Source of the DNA: Bradyrhizobium cosmicum
GTDB lineage: Bacteria > Pseudomonadota > Alphaproteobacteria > Rhizobiales > Xanthobacteraceae
NCBI RefSeq assembly: GCF_007290395.2
Contig: NZ_CP041656.2
Coordinates: 124,001-188,000 of the forward strand
Direction: 5' to 3'
DNA length: 64,000 nucleotides
Below, piece after piece: positions 16,081 through 25,035 of this stretch. Position 1 is the stretch's first letter. Each line of letters starts with the position of its first letter. The position numbers were made by a program, and so were the translations under genes. The notes under the pieces are model-generated. The model had not been told where the DNA came from and did not search any database. It saw nothing but the letters and a program-made list of their open reading frames with translations.

Positions 16081-17406
16081 TTAAACCTCATCGAACAGGC
16101 GTTGTGAAAGTTTCGAGCGAATGTTTCCGGCAGGATCGAGCGATCTGCGAATCGCGTTGAAGCGTTGCAGGGCCGGATAGCCGGCCTCGAACGTCGCGCG
16201 CGACTGGCGCGCGTCCTTGGCGAGATAGAGCCGTCCGCCGGCGGCGACGACGAGGTGGTCGATCTCGTCGAGGAAGTTCATGATGTCGCCCTTCACCGGA
16301 AAATCCAGCGCCAGCGTATAGCCGGGCAACGGAAACGACAGGATGCCGTCGCCCTGGCCGAGCTTCTTGAGCACCGCGAGGAAGGACGCATCGCCGCGCG
16401 CTGCGACCCGGCCCAGGATCTCGCCGAGCACGGCGCGGGCACCAGCTTGCGGAATCACGCATTGATGCTGAAGAAAGCCGCGTCGTCCATAGATGCGATT
16501 CCAGTCGGCGATAGCGTCGAGCGGAAAGAAATAGGGATAGAGCGAAACCACATGACTGCCGCCGGCGCGCCGCGCGCCCATGCGGTAGTAGAGCTCGTTG
16601 AAGGCGCGGACGCTGGTGCGATTCAACGTCATCGCCGGCAGGTCGAAGGGCACGGCGAGACCGGGATTTTTGCCAGAAGGAAACACATCGATGCCTTCAG
16701 CGAGCTCGCCTCTGCCCGCGTGCTCGCCGAGATAGATCAGTGAGCGGCCGAGATCGCGCCCTCGCGCCGCGCAATCGATCCACGCCACCGAATAGGTTGA
16801 TGAATCGCCAGCGTCGAGCGCGCCCATCGCCGCATCGAGATCGGATGCGGAGATCACCCGCTCGCGAATCCAACCGGTCTCGACGGTGCGCAGCCGCATC
16901 GTCGCTTCGAGAATGATTCCGGTGAGGCCCATGCCGCCGATGGTCGCGAAAAACGCATCGGAATTCTCCTCGCGCGAGGCCTCGATGGTCTCGCCCTGCC
17001 CGGTGCGCAGCAGGATGCTGTCGACGTACCGGCCGAAGCCGCCCTCGCAATGATGGTTCTTGCCGTGCACATCGGCCGCGATGGCGCCGCCGACTGACAC
17101 GAAGCGCGTGCCGGGAACGACGAACGGGAGAAAGCCGCGCGGACCAAACGTGTCGATCAGATCCGACAGCAGCACGCCGGCCTCGAGGCGAATACGCCCG
17201 GTCACGGGATCGAACGACCTGACCCGGTCGAAGCCCGTCATGGCGACGGTTCTGACGGCACCGATCGCGGCATCGCCATAGGCGCGGCCGTTGCCCCTCG
17301 CCACGGAGCCGGTCACCACGGCTTCGCCCACGGCCTCGAACGACCGCGGCCGCAGGAGTTCACTATCGACGACCGGGAAACGTCCCCAGCCGCTGACGAG
17401 GGTCAT
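16081..17406 (-). CDS. Decaprenylphospho-ribose 2-oxidase, DprE1-like flavoprotein
   Basis: 441 residues, similar along its length to mycobacterial DprE1. It has the FAD-binding (PCMH) segments ARGNGRAYGDAAIG and VSVGGAIAADVHGKNHH (covering the conserved active-site His), the GGMGLTGIILEAT block, and a C-terminal substrate domain. The residue aligning with Mycobacterium Cys387, the covalent benzothiazinone target, is A366 (GYTLALDFP). The catalytic lysine aligning with Lys418 is present (K397 in LAKDAR). It would oxidise the ribose C2 hydroxyl of decaprenylphosphoryl-ribose. It lies between uppP and the DprE2-like gene, all on the minus strand. Confidence 0.88.
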   Translation of the reverse strand: MTLVSGWGRFPVVDSELLRPRSFEAVGEAVVTGSVARGNGRAYGDAAIGAVRTVAMTGFDRVRSFDPVTGRIRLEAGVLLSDLIDTFGPRGFLPFVVPGTRFVSVGGAIAADVHGKNHHCEGGFGRYVDSILLRTGQGETIEASREENSDAFFATIGGMGLTGIILEATMRLRTVETGWIRERVISASDLDAAMGALDAGDSSTYSVAWIDCAARGRDLGRSLIYLGEHAGRGELAEGIDVFPSGKNPGLAVPFDLPAMTLNRTSVRAFNELYYRMGARRAGGSHVVSLYPYFFPLDAIADWNRIYGRRGFLQHQCVIPQAGARAVLGEILGRVAARGDASFLAVLKKLGQGDGILSFPLPGYTLALDFPVKGDIMNFLDEIDHLVVAAGGRLYLAKDARQSRATFEAGYPALQRFNAIRRSLDPAGNIRSKLSQRLFDEV

Positions 17407-17514
17407 GGTTCAGCTCCTGTGCAGGGCACGCGCCTTTCGTTGGAAACTGCCTACCAGTCAAAAGCTTATATTGCGTTGAAGGCTTGGTGGAAAAGCGTAG
17501 CCCGGGCCTGAAGC

Positions 17515-18321
17515 TCAATGTCCCAGCGCCAGCGCGATCAGGCCGAGGGTGCCGACGATGACGCGCCACCAGGCGAACACCACGAAGCCGTGGCGGGTGA
17601 CGTAGGACAGGAAAGTCTTCACCACGATGATCGCGGTGATGAACGACACAACGAAGCCGATCGCGACGACGCCCATGTGGTCCATCGTCATCTCGGAGCG
17701 GTTCTTGTAGAAGTCGTAGGCGAACGCGCCGATCATGGTGGGAATGGCGAGGAAGAACGAGAACTCCGCCGCGGCGCGCTTGTCGGCCCCCAGGAACATC
17801 GCCGCGACGATGCTGGCGCCGGAGCGCGACACGCCCGGGATCATCGCGATGCACTGCGCGATACCAATATAGAGATACATCAGCAGCGGAAAGCGGGTGG
17901 CGTCATGCTCGCGCGCCTTGAGATCGAGCCGGTCCACCCACAACAGGATGGCGCCGCCGACGATCAGCGAGAAACAGACGACCCACGGATTGAACAGCAG
18001 GCTCTTGATGTATTTGCCGGCGACGAGGCCGACGATCACCGCGGGCAGGAAAGCCACCAGCACGCCGATCACGAAGCGGCGCGCATCGGCATCGCCGGTG
18101 ACCATGCCGATCGCGACGTCCCACAATTTCTTGAAGTACAGCACGACGATCGCAAGGATCGCGCCGAGCTGGATCAGAACCGTAAACGAATCCCAGAACG
18201 CGCCTTCGCCGAGATGGAAGAAACGCTCCGCAAGCAGCAGGTGGCCGGTCGAGGAAACGGGAAGGAACTCGGTCACACCCTCGATGATGCCGAGGATCAC
18301 TGCCCGTATTGCGTCTGACAT
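17515..18321 (-). CDS. uppP: Undecaprenyl-diphosphatase
   Basis: 268 residues, BacA/UppP family, a multi-pass membrane enzyme that recycles the C55 lipid carrier by dephosphorylating undecaprenyl diphosphate; it confers basal bacitracin resistance. Both active-site motifs are seen: IIEGVTEFLPVSSTGHLLL near the N-terminus and MIPGVSRSGASI in the second half. The open frame extends much further upstream, but the family start is the ATG at 18319-18321. The gene ends 108 nt before the DprE1-like gene, so lipid-carrier recycling and polyprenyl-sugar synthesis may be cotranscribed. Confidence 0.95.
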   Translation of the reverse strand: MSDAIRAVILGIIEGVTEFLPVSSTGHLLLAERFFHLGEGAFWDSFTVLIQLGAILAIVVLYFKKLWDVAIGMVTGDADARRFVIGVLVAFLPAVIVGLVAGKYIKSLLFNPWVVCFSLIVGGAILLWVDRLDLKAREHDATRFPLLMYLYIGIAQCIAMIPGVSRSGASIVAAMFLGADKRAAAEFSFFLAIPTMIGAFAYDFYKNRSEMTMDHMGVVAIGFVVSFITAIIVVKTFLSYVTRHGFVVFAWWRVIVGTLGLIALALGH

Positions 18322-18489
18322 ATTTACGGTCCATTTCCGCTGGAAAAGCGGGTTCTTCTCGCCTATTCCCCCCAATGCTGCAATCGCAAAATGCGACGTC
18401 CCGCCCTTGCTTCGCGGTTTTGAAGGACTAGTGTGGCGCCGCACAAACATTGATGGATTCTTAAGCACCATCACATAGTCAAAGGCTTC

Positions 18490-19182
18490 ATGTTTACGCT
18501 GTATCATCATCCGTTCTGTCCGCATTCGCGCTTTATCCGCCTGATCGCGGGGGAATACGGACTCGAGTTGCGCCTCGTCGAGGAGCGCAGCTGGGAACGG
18601 CGCGAGGCATTTCTGCTGCTCAATGCGGCGGGAACGACGCCCGTCATGGTGGACGAGGAGCAGCCGCCGATCCCGGGCGCGGCCATCATCGCCGAATATG
18701 TCGACGAGGCCTATGGTCACGAGATGGGGCCCAAGCGTCTGATGCCGGACACCATCGCCGAGCGCGTCGAGGTGCGCCGGCTGATGGCCTGGTTCAACGA
18801 AAAATTCTTCGAGGAAGTGTCTCACCCACTCGTCACCGAGCGCATCTACAAGCGCTTCATGAGCGAGGACAGCGGCGGCGGCGCGCCCTCGGCCGACGTG
18901 ATGCGCGCGGCCAAGGCAAATGTACGCTATCATCTGGCCTATATCGGCTGGCTGGCGCAGACGCGTAATTTCCTCGCCGGCGACCGGCTCACTTACGCGG
19001 ATCTCGCCGCCGCGGCGCATCTCTCGGCGATCGACTATCTGGGCGACGTGCCATGGAGCGAGGACGACGCGGCAAAGGCGTGGTACGCGCGGGTGAAATC
19101 CCGCCCGTCGTTCCGTCCGCTGCTGAGCGAATGGCTGGCGGGCGTGCCGGCGTCGCGGACCTACGTGGACCTGGATTTCTGA
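18490..19182 (+). CDS. Glutathione S-transferase family protein
   Basis: 230 residues. The N-terminal thioredoxin-like GST domain starts [20 protein letters not shown], with a CPHS motif in place of the usual active Ser/Cys region, and carries the cis-proline segment [10 protein letters not shown] helical C-terminal GST domain follows (about 90-225, [20 protein letters not shown]). A detoxification or thiol-transfer role is inferred from the family. The 168-nt gap to uppP is divergent and must hold both promoters. queG starts within its end, so the two are probably cotranscribed. Confidence 0.9.
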   Translation: MFTLYHHPFCPHSRFIRLIAGEYGLELRLVEERSWERREAFLLLNAAGTTPVMVDEEQPPIPGAAIIAEYVDEAYGHEMGPKRLMPDTIAERVEVRRLMAWFNEKFFEEVSHPLVTERIYKRFMSEDSGGGAPSADVMRAAKANVRYHLAYIGWLAQTRNFLAGDRLTYADLAAAAHLSAIDYLGDVPWSEDDAAKAWYARVKSRPSFRPLLSEWLAGVPASRTYVDLDF

Positions 19183-20306
19183 ACTCCAATCCGGCTGGAC
19201 TGAAGACGGCGCTTGCGAACGAGGCGCGCGCGCTCGGCTTCGACTGCATCGGCATCACGGTGCCGGGGACGATTGAGGACGCGGGACAGCATTTTCTCGA
19301 ATTCATCGCCTCGGGCGGCCATGGCGACATGGACTGGCTGGCCGCGCAGCCGGAGCGCCGCGTCGATCCGCGCGGGCTGTGGGCCGACGTGCGCAGCGTG
19401 ATCATGCTCGGCGTGAATTACGGCCCCGACTGCGATCCGCTAGCAATCCTGAAGGAACGCACGCGCGCGGCGATTTCGGTCTATGCGCAAGGCGACGACT
19501 ATCACGACCTCATCAAGAAGCGCCTTAAGGCGTTGGCGCGCTGGCTGGTCGCAACCGCACCGTCGGAAGTGAAGGTGTTCGTCGACACCGCGGCGGTGAT
19601 GGAGAAGCCGCTGGCGCAGACCGCGGGTCTCGGCTGGCAGGGCAAGCACACCAATCTCGTCTCGCGCGAATTCGGCTCGTGGCTATTTCTCGGCGCGATC
19701 TACACCACGCTCGAGCTGCCGCGCGACGATGCCGAGATCGATCATTGCGGCTCGTGCCGGGCCTGCCTCGACATCTGCCCGACGTCGGCGTTTACGTCGC
19801 CTTACAAGCTCGACGCGCGGCGCTGCATCTCGTATCTCACCATCGAGAACAAGGGACCGATCCCGCGCGAGTTTCGCAAAGCCATCGGCAACCGCATCTA
19901 TGGCTGCGACGATTGCCTGGCGGCGTGTCCCTGGAACAAGTTCGCGCAAGAGGGCCGCGAAGCGAAGCTCGCTGCGCGCGAGGAATTGCGGGCGCCGGGT
20001 CTCGCCGAACTCGCAAGGCTGGATGACGCTGCGTTTCGAGCGCTGTTCACGAAGTCGCCGGTGAAGCGCATCGGCCGCGACCGGTTCTTGCGGAACGTGC
20101 TGATCGCGATCGGCAACTCCGGAGAGGTGGCGCTGGCAGAGGAGGCCCGACGATTGCTCGATGATGCGAGCCCGCTGGTGCGCGGGGCGGCGGTGTGGGC
20201 ACTCGGGCAGTTGGTGCCACGCGATGAGTTTGAAGTGACCAAGTCTGCCGCAATGAGCAACGAGCGTGACGACAGCGTGCGTGAGGAGTGGAGCGGCGCT
20301 TCCTGA
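19131..20306 (+). CDS. queG: Epoxyqueuosine reductase
   Basis: About 391 residues. It catalyses the last step of queuosine synthesis in tRNA, a cobalamin-dependent reduction of epoxyqueuosine. Two 4Fe-4S cluster motifs are visible: [12 protein letters not shown] and [11 protein letters not shown]. The N-terminal DUF1730-like part contains [17 protein letters not shown], and the C-terminus has a HEAT-like repeat ([20 protein letters not shown]). Homology begins about residue 17, after the GST stop. The first ATG at 19131 overlaps GST by 52 nt and lacks a clear SD, so a start at the CTG at 19179 cannot be excluded. Confidence 0.93.
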   Translation: MAGGRAGVADLRGPGFLNSNPAGLKTALANEARALGFDCIGITVPGTIEDAGQHFLEFIASGGHGDMDWLAAQPERRVDPRGLWADVRSVIMLGVNYGPDCDPLAILKERTRAAISVYAQGDDYHDLIKKRLKALARWLVATAPSEVKVFVDTAAVMEKPLAQTAGLGWQGKHTNLVSREFGSWLFLGAIYTTLELPRDDAEIDHCGSCRACLDICPTSAFTSPYKLDARRCISYLTIENKGPIPREFRKAIGNRIYGCDDCLAACPWNKFAQEGREAKLAAREELRAPGLAELARLDDAAFRALFTKSPVKRIGRDRFLRNVLIAIGNSGEVALAEEARRLLDDASPLVRGAAVWALGQLVPRDEFEVTKSAAMSNERDDSVREEWSGAS

Positions 20307-20313
20307 GTCTCGG

Positions 20314-20415
20314 TGTCATTCCCCGCGCAGGCGGGGAATCCAGTACGCCGCGGCATCTCGACTCAATCACTGCTGCCTCTGGGATACTGGATCGCCCGCC
20401 TTCGCGGGCGACAGC
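20314..20415. repeat. Intergenic palindromic repeat, family D
   Basis: Contains TGTCATTCCCCGC with GCGGGGAATCCAGTACGCC, then a second hairpin around GCCCGCCTTCGCGGGCGAC. The same core (ATCCAGTACGCCG ... ACTGGATC) recurs at 21931-22034. Confidence 0.65.
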
Positions 20416-20498
20416 GGAGTGTGGGAAGCATCCACCGCCCCTAACCGCGTGGAGCACCACCCTTGATTTCCCCGCAGCTTCCTTCAAGGTCGCGCGTC

Positions 20499-21299
20499 AT
20501 GACAAACATGCCTTTCTTCACCCGCGACGGCGATACATTCCACCCGACGGAAGTCGCCAACGGTCCGTGGGATCCGAAATCTCTGCACGGCCGCGTCATC
20601 ATCGGCCTGCTCGGCTTCGCCATCGAGGAGCGCCATTCCGGCCTTGACTACGTGCCGGCGCGGCTCACCGTCGACATGTACAAGTTGCCGACCATCGACA
20701 AGCCGATTCAAGTGACGACGCGGCTGGTGCGCGACGGACTGCGTATCCGCGTGGTCGAGGCGGAGTTCGTCTCGGGCGGCATCAGCATGGCGCGCGCGTC
20801 CTGTCAGCTGCTGCGCCGAACGCAGAATCCCGACGGCAATGTCTGGTCGCCGCCGAACTGGGAGGTGCCGAAGCCGGCCGACATTCCAAAGCCCACCGAT
20901 CCCCGGCTCGGCATGAACGGCAAATGGACGACACGGCCGATCGTCGGCCACATGGGATCGCTCGGTCCGCGGCGGCTGTGGATGAGCGAGGTGCGCGAAC
21001 TCGTGGCGGGCGTGCCGATGACGCCGTTCGTGCATGTCGCCGTCGGCGCCGATTTCGCCAGCCCGTTTGCGAATGCCGGCGACAAGGGGCTCGGCTACAT
21101 CAACAGCGACGTGACGATCTATCTGCACCGGCTGCCGGTGACGAACTGGATCGGCTTCGACGTGGTCAACCACCAGGCCACCGACGGCGTCGCGATCGGC
21201 GAGTGCTGGCTCTATGACGAAGAGGGCCCGATCGGCACCGCCACGGTCGCAGCGCTGGCGCAGCGCAAGCCGCTGGCGAAGCCATCGCCGCCGCCGTAG
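20499..21299 (+). CDS. Acyl-CoA thioesterase-like protein (double hotdog)
   Basis: About 266 residues. The sequence fits the TesB-like double-hotdog thioesterase superfamily: an N-terminal half (LHGRVIIGLLGFAIEERHSG, VPARLTVDMYKLPTIDKPI) and a C-terminal half (GYINSDVTIYLHRLPVTNWI, ATDGVAIGECWLYDEEGPIG). It would hydrolyse an acyl-CoA whose nature cannot be read. Starts at 20499 and 20508 are both possible. It is flanked by palindromic repeats and appears monocistronic. Confidence 0.75.
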   Translation: MTNMPFFTRDGDTFHPTEVANGPWDPKSLHGRVIIGLLGFAIEERHSGLDYVPARLTVDMYKLPTIDKPIQVTTRLVRDGLRIRVVEAEFVSGGISMARASCQLLRRTQNPDGNVWSPPNWEVPKPADIPKPTDPRLGMNGKWTTRPIVGHMGSLGPRRLWMSEVRELVAGVPMTPFVHVAVGADFASPFANAGDKGLGYINSDVTIYLHRLPVTNWIGFDVVNHQATDGVAIGECWLYDEEGPIGTATVAALAQRKPLAKPSPPP

Positions 21300-21425
21300 C
21301 GTCATTCCGGGGCGTGCGAAGCACGAGCCCGGAATCCATTCTGCCTCTCGTTCTGACGCCCGATGGATTCTCAGGTGCGCAATTGCGCACCATAGCTCGC
21401 GCCAAGTGGCGCGCCCCGGAATGAC
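21300..21425. repeat. Intergenic palindromic repeat, family E
   Basis: Outer arms GCGTCATTCCGGGGC and GCCCCGGAATGACG, with inner hairpins including GGTGCGCAATTGCGCACC. It lies between convergent genes, filling the whole spacer. Confidence 0.7.
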
Positions 21426-21437
21426 GAGAGGAGAGAC

Positions 21438-21905
21438 CTACACCAGATGCCGCGTCATCTCCGGCCGCGCCTTCAGTTCCGCGCCCTGCTTGCCGACGAT
21501 CTTGGCGATTCGCTCCGGCCCAAACTTCAGGTCGACGAATGCCGGCGCGGTGTTGGCAACCTCGAGATAGCTCACGATCTTGCCGTCACGCAGCGTCATG
21601 ATCGCGACGCCCTCGAACATCGCGCGCGCGCCGCCTGCTTCCGGCAGTGTCGAGCGATAGCTGAAGGTGTAGCGCGCATAGAGCGTGGTACCGTCGGTGA
21701 CGGGGTCATGCATGTCCCAGCGGAAATCGGTCGCCGTGCGATAGAACCAGTCATCGACCATCGCCGCGATCTTTTCACGGCCTTCGAAGGCACCGTAAAA
21801 GACGTCGTGATAGATGCCGTCCTCGGTGAACAGCTCGGCAAACGCTCTGCCGTTACGCTGCTCAACCGCATCGCAGAAGGCACGCAGCATGGCGGTGGTG
21901 GTCAT
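21438..21905 (-). CDS. SnoaL-like/NTF2-fold protein
   Basis: 155 residues of the SnoaL/nuclear transport factor 2-like fold: N-terminal helix (MLRAFCDAVEQRNGRAFAEL), F-T-E-D-G-I-Y-H-D motif, and a C-terminal sheet (MTLRDGKIVSYLEVANTAP). Such proteins are isomerases, hydrolases or ligand binders; the reaction cannot be inferred. No signal peptide. Both flanks are palindromic repeats. Confidence 0.75.
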   Translation of the reverse strand: MTTTAMLRAFCDAVEQRNGRAFAELFTEDGIYHDVFYGAFEGREKIAAMVDDWFYRTATDFRWDMHDPVTDGTTLYARYTFSYRSTLPEAGGARAMFEGVAIMTLRDGKIVSYLEVANTAPAFVDLKFGPERIAKIVGKQGAELKARPEMTRHLV

Positions 21906-21930
21906 CGGCGTTTCTCCCGTTCTCCCTCTC

Positions 21931-22034
21931 CGTCATGCCCCGGCTTGACCGGGGCATCCAGTACGCCGAGGCTTCCCGGCTCAATCACGACCGCTGGTGG
22001 AATACTGGATCATCCGCCTTCGCGGATGATGACA
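21931..22034. repeat. Intergenic palindromic repeat, family D (second copy)
   Basis: CGTCATGCCCCGGC with GCCGGGGCATCCAGTACGCC-like order, then ATACTGGATC and a hairpin CATCCGCCTTCGCGGATG. It shares its core with the copy at 20314-20415, about 1.5 kb away. Confidence 0.65.
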
Positions 22035-22053
22035 CCGAATTCTGAACTCCACT

Positions 22054-22842
22054 TCACCCGATCTCGGCCACCGCGGCAAGAATGCGCGCGATGTCCTGCG
22101 GGCGCGACAGGCGGTGATCGCCGTCCTGGATCATGGTCAGCACGACATCGTCGGCGGGCAGACGATGGGTCAGCGCGAAGGCATGCTGCCAGGGCACATC
22201 AGGGTCCTGCGCGCCCTGCAGGATGCGGACGGGACAGCCGAGATCGATCGCGCTGCCGAGCACGAGATGGTTGCGCCCCTCCTCGATCAGGTTTCGCGTG
22301 ATCGGATAGGGCGAGCCGTCGCCATAGTCCGACGGACGCAGCCAGAAGCCCTTGGTCTCGATCTCCTTCTTCACCTCGGGCGGGAAATTCTTCCACATCA
22401 GCTCTTCGGTGAAGTCGGGCGCCGGCGCGATCAGCACGAGCCCCGCCAGCGATGCTTTGCTGGTTCGCCTCCTGATCTCGCGAGCGAGCAGCAGGGCCAT
22501 CCAGCCGCCCATGGAGGAGCCGATCAGGATTTGCGGGCCGTCGCAGAATCGCTCGACCACTGCGACGCTGTCCTCGAGCCAGCGTCCGATGGTTCCGTCG
22601 GCGAAATCACCGCTGGATTCGCCATGGCCGGAATAGTCGAACCGGACCACGGCGCGGCCGTGGTCCTTGGCCCAGCCGTCCAGTGCCACGGCCTTGCCGC
22701 CCAGCATGTCCGATTTGAATCCGCCCAGCCAGACCAGGCCGGGGCCCTTTCCGGGACGGCTGCGCACCGCGATCCTGCGCGCGGACGGGCCCTCGCCCAC
22801 ATCGATGAAGTCGAGCACGGCGTCGGAAATGGCAGAGGTCAT
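22054..22842 (-). CDS. Alpha/beta hydrolase
   Basis: 262 residues with the alpha/beta-hydrolase fold. The nucleophile elbow is GSSMGG (Ser in the middle), the oxyanion-loop segment is LGGFKSDMLGGKA, and the acid/His pair lies in a late DxxxPW and a DGDHRLSRP motif. FDYSGHGESSG is typical of serine hydrolases and peptidase S9/S33-like esterases. The substrate is unknown. The start is the ATG at 22840-22842; 14 further open codons upstream are unlikely to be translated. It is divergent from infC. Confidence 0.85.
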   Translation of the reverse strand: MTSAISDAVLDFIDVGEGPSARRIAVRSRPGKGPGLVWLGGFKSDMLGGKAVALDGWAKDHGRAVVRFDYSGHGESSGDFADGTIGRWLEDSVAVVERFCDGPQILIGSSMGGWMALLLAREIRRRTSKASLAGLVLIAPAPDFTEELMWKNFPPEVKKEIETKGFWLRPSDYGDGSPYPITRNLIEEGRNHLVLGSAIDLGCPVRILQGAQDPDVPWQHAFALTHRLPADDVVLTMIQDGDHRLSRPQDIARILAAVAEIG

Positions 22843-23087
22843 GGAACGTTTACTCCGGCTGTGCAGTTTGAGCTGTCCGGGCATGTTCCGCGGCGCGGCC
22901 CGGGATTGGCCCTTTGGGACGCTTGCGGAACAGAAGCAAGGTGTCTATGTCCGTCAGCGTGCCGATGGGCGTGACCGAAATGCCTCGCATTTGAGGGTAT
23001 TTCGCCTCCCGCCCGAGCGAATTGCTTGCCGGCAAACCTATCTTCCTGCACAGTAGCCGCCTCTTTCACAACTTTGGAGAACCACCC

Positions 23088-23627
23088 ATTCGCCGTCCCA
23101 ATAAAGCCCCGCCCGTTGCCAGCAAAGACGGGCCGCGCATCAATGATGATATTCGCAATGCGCAGATCCAGCTGATCGATCAGACCGGTGACAACAAAGG
23201 CACGGTCGAGACAGTCATGGCCATCCGCATGGCTCAGGAAGCCGGCATGGATCTGGTCGAGATCTCGCCGAACGTCAGCCCTCCCGTCTGCAAGATCATG
23301 GACTACGGGAAGTACAAGTATTCCGCCCAGAAGAAAGCCGCCGAAGCCCGCAAGCGGCAGAAGATCGTCGAAATCAAGGAGATCAAGCTCCGCCCGATGA
23401 TCGACGACCACGATTACGAAGTTAAGATGCGCGCGATGCAGCGCTTCTTCGAAGAGGGCGACAAGGTAAAGATCACGCTGCGCTATCGCGGCCGCGAAAT
23501 GGCGCACCAGGAGATCGGCACCAAGCTGCTCGACAAGATCAAGACCGACGTTGCCGAGCTCGCCAAGGTCGAGCAGGACGCGCGGTTCGAAGGCCGCCAG
23601 GTCGTCATGGTGCTTGCGCCGCGCTGA
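23088..23627 (+). CDS. infC: Translation initiation factor IF-3 (ATT start)
   Basis: 179 residues from an ATT start codon at 23088. The N-domain begins (M/I)[19 protein letters not shown], a typical alphaproteobacterial start, and both IF-3 domains are complete ([15 protein letters not shown] linker, then [19 protein letters not shown]). SD GGAG at 23076-23079 is 8 nt upstream of ATT, whereas the upstream ATG at 23022 lacks support and would add 22 unrelated residues. Rare-codon starts are established in infC and underlie its own autoregulation, because IF-3 rejects non-canonical starts. Confidence 0.96.
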   Translation: MRRPNKAPPVASKDGPRINDDIRNAQIQLIDQTGDNKGTVETVMAIRMAQEAGMDLVEISPNVSPPVCKIMDYGKYKYSAQKKAAEARKRQKIVEIKEIKLRPMIDDHDYEVKMRAMQRFFEEGDKVKITLRYRGREMAHQEIGTKLLDKIKTDVAELAKVEQDARFEGRQVVMVLAPR

Positions 23628-23655
23628 CGCAGGCTTTTTAAGGCAGAGAATTCAA

Positions 23656-23686
23656 CGGCCCGTCCGGCTCTCCGGCGGGCCGTTTT
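23656..23686. terminator. Terminator after infC, probably bidirectional
   Basis: CGGCCCG (23656-23662) and CGGGCCG (23676-23682) form a stem around TCCGGCTCTCCGG, followed by TTTT. It lies between convergent infC and the secreted-protein gene, whose stop is 5 nt further. Confidence 0.8.
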
Positions 23687-23690
23687 GTTG

Positions 23691-24095
23691 TCAGGTCCGC
23701 GTCGCCTGCCAGGTGCCGCTGCAGCGGTCGCCGGAAATGATGCCGTTCCAGGAGCCGGCGCCGGCCACACCGGCGAGCCGGCCGCCACCGCTGGCGTGGG
23801 ACGCCCCGACCGAGACCTGGACCGCGACGGCGCCGCCGCGTCGGACTGTGCCGGAAACCCGGCCGCCGCCGGCCGACGAGACCCGGCTGCCGGTCACCGT
23901 GAACGGGACGCTGTAGCCGGAGCTGCAATTGCCCCGAGTGGTGGCGAAAGTGACATTCCAGATGCCGTCATAGCCGCCGACACGGGCATCGGCGGTCGAG
24001 GGCAGCAAGGCGGCCGCAACCAGGGCAAGCAGCGCCAGGCGGCGTGGGCGGGCAAGAGCGGCGAAAGACGACATCAACTGCGGGAAATGAGCCAT
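23691..24095 (-). CDS. Secreted glycine-rich small protein, unknown function
   Basis: 134 residues, not recognised. It has a signal peptide ([22 protein letters not shown]) and a mature part rich in glycine and serine (VSSAGGGRVSGTVRRGG, GASHASGGGRLAG) with two cysteines (GNCSSG, DRCSG). An extracytoplasmic beta-rich domain is plausible. SD AGGA lies 5 nt before the ATG at 24095. It is convergent with infC. Confidence 0.6.
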   Translation of the reverse strand: MAHFPQLMSSFAALARPRRLALLALVAAALLPSTADARVGGYDGIWNVTFATTRGNCSSGYSVPFTVTGSRVSSAGGGRVSGTVRRGGAVAVQVSVGASHASGGGRLAGVAGAGSWNGIISGDRCSGTWQATRT

Positions 24096-24321
24096 TTTAG
24101 TCCTGCTTCAAGCGACACGACTTGGACAATGATGGTAGCAATTCCGAATAGTCGGTCGCCAGGTTTCACCGGTTCATCGTTGCCAATTCGCCCGTTCTCT
24201 GTCATAAGCCCGGCCTTCATCGCCCGGCTGATTAAGGGCTGCCGTGGCGGTGTTTCGTGCGGGTTTCGCGCTTGTTCGTAGAAACCTGAGCACAATCAAC
24301 GCTCTAACGAGCATTTTTGAC

Positions 24322-24370
24322 GGCCAAGCCGCCTTCGCGGGCGGATTTCGTTGGCCATTAGGAGAGCCAA
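24322..24370 (+). promoter_or_regulatory. Alternative hairpins in the rpmI leader
   Basis: Hairpin 1: GGCCAA (24322-24327) with TTGGCC (24351-24356), enclosing CCGCC/GGCGG. Hairpin 2: TTGGC (24351-24355) with GCCAA (24366-24370), putting the SD AGGAGA (24360-24365) in its loop right before the ATG. They share 24351-24356 and exclude each other. A translational switch for L35/L20 is possible but is inferred only from pairing. Confidence 0.35.
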
Positions 24371-24571
24371 ATGCCCAAGCTGAAGACCAAATCGGGCGCC
24401 AAAAAGCGCTTCAAGGTGACTGCCACCGGCAAAGTGATGTTCGCCCATCGCGGCAAGCGTCACGGCATGATCAAGCGGACGAAGAAGCAGATCCGTCAGC
24501 TCCGCGGCACCGCCGTGCTGTTCAAGACCGACGGCGACAACGTCAAGAAGTACTTCTTGCCGAACGCTTGA
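24371..24571 (+). CDS. rpmI: 50S ribosomal protein L35
   Basis: 66 residues, a complete L35 beginning [17 protein letters not shown] and rich in lysine and arginine. SD AGGAG lies 6-10 nt before the ATG. It precedes rplT by 90 nt in the normal infC-rpmI-rplT-pheS order; here infC is separated by a terminator and a convergent gene. Confidence 0.97.
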   Translation: MPKLKTKSGAKKRFKVTATGKVMFAHRGKRHGMIKRTKKQIRQLRGTAVLFKTDGDNVKKYFLPNA

Positions 24572-24661
24572 TCGCGTCCAAGATCGTCGAAGATCATTGC
24601 CATCAGCGCCGCGTTTTGCGCGGCGATCCGAAAAACCAAGTCATCTCTGAAGGATTTTGTC

Positions 24662-25021
24662 ATGTCTCGCGTCAAACGCGGTGTGACCGCCCACGCCAAG
24701 CACAAGAAAGTCTACAAGGCCGCCAAGGGCTTCTACGGCCGCCGCAAGAACACCATCCGCGCCGCCAAGCCGGCCGTGGAGAAGGCCCAGCAGTACGCCT
24801 TCCGCGATCGCAAGCGCAAGAAGCGGACGTTCCGCGCGCTCTGGATCCAGCGCCTCAACGCCGCCGTCCGTCCGTTCGGCCTGACCTACAGCCGGTTTAT
24901 CGACGGCCTCGCTAAGTCGGGCATCACCGTGGACCGCAAGGTGCTGTCGGATCTCGCGATCAACGAGCCTGCGTCGTTCCAGGCGATCGCCGAGAAGGCC
25001 AAGGCCGCGCTGGCCGCCTGA
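24662..25021 (+). CDS. rplT: 50S ribosomal protein L20
   Basis: 119 residues, complete L20 with the N-terminal basic extension ([39 protein letters not shown]) and the globular C-terminal domain ([16 protein letters not shown]). L20 binds 23S rRNA early in 50S assembly and represses its own operon in other bacteria. SD AAGGA precedes the ATG. A GC-rich hairpin at 25041-25057 follows. Confidence 0.97.
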   Translation: MSRVKRGVTAHAKHKKVYKAAKGFYGRRKNTIRAAKPAVEKAQQYAFRDRKRKKRTFRALWIQRLNAAVRPFGLTYSRFIDGLAKSGITVDRKVLSDLAINEPASFQAIAEKAKAALAA

Positions 25022-25035
25022 GCCAGGCTTGCGTG

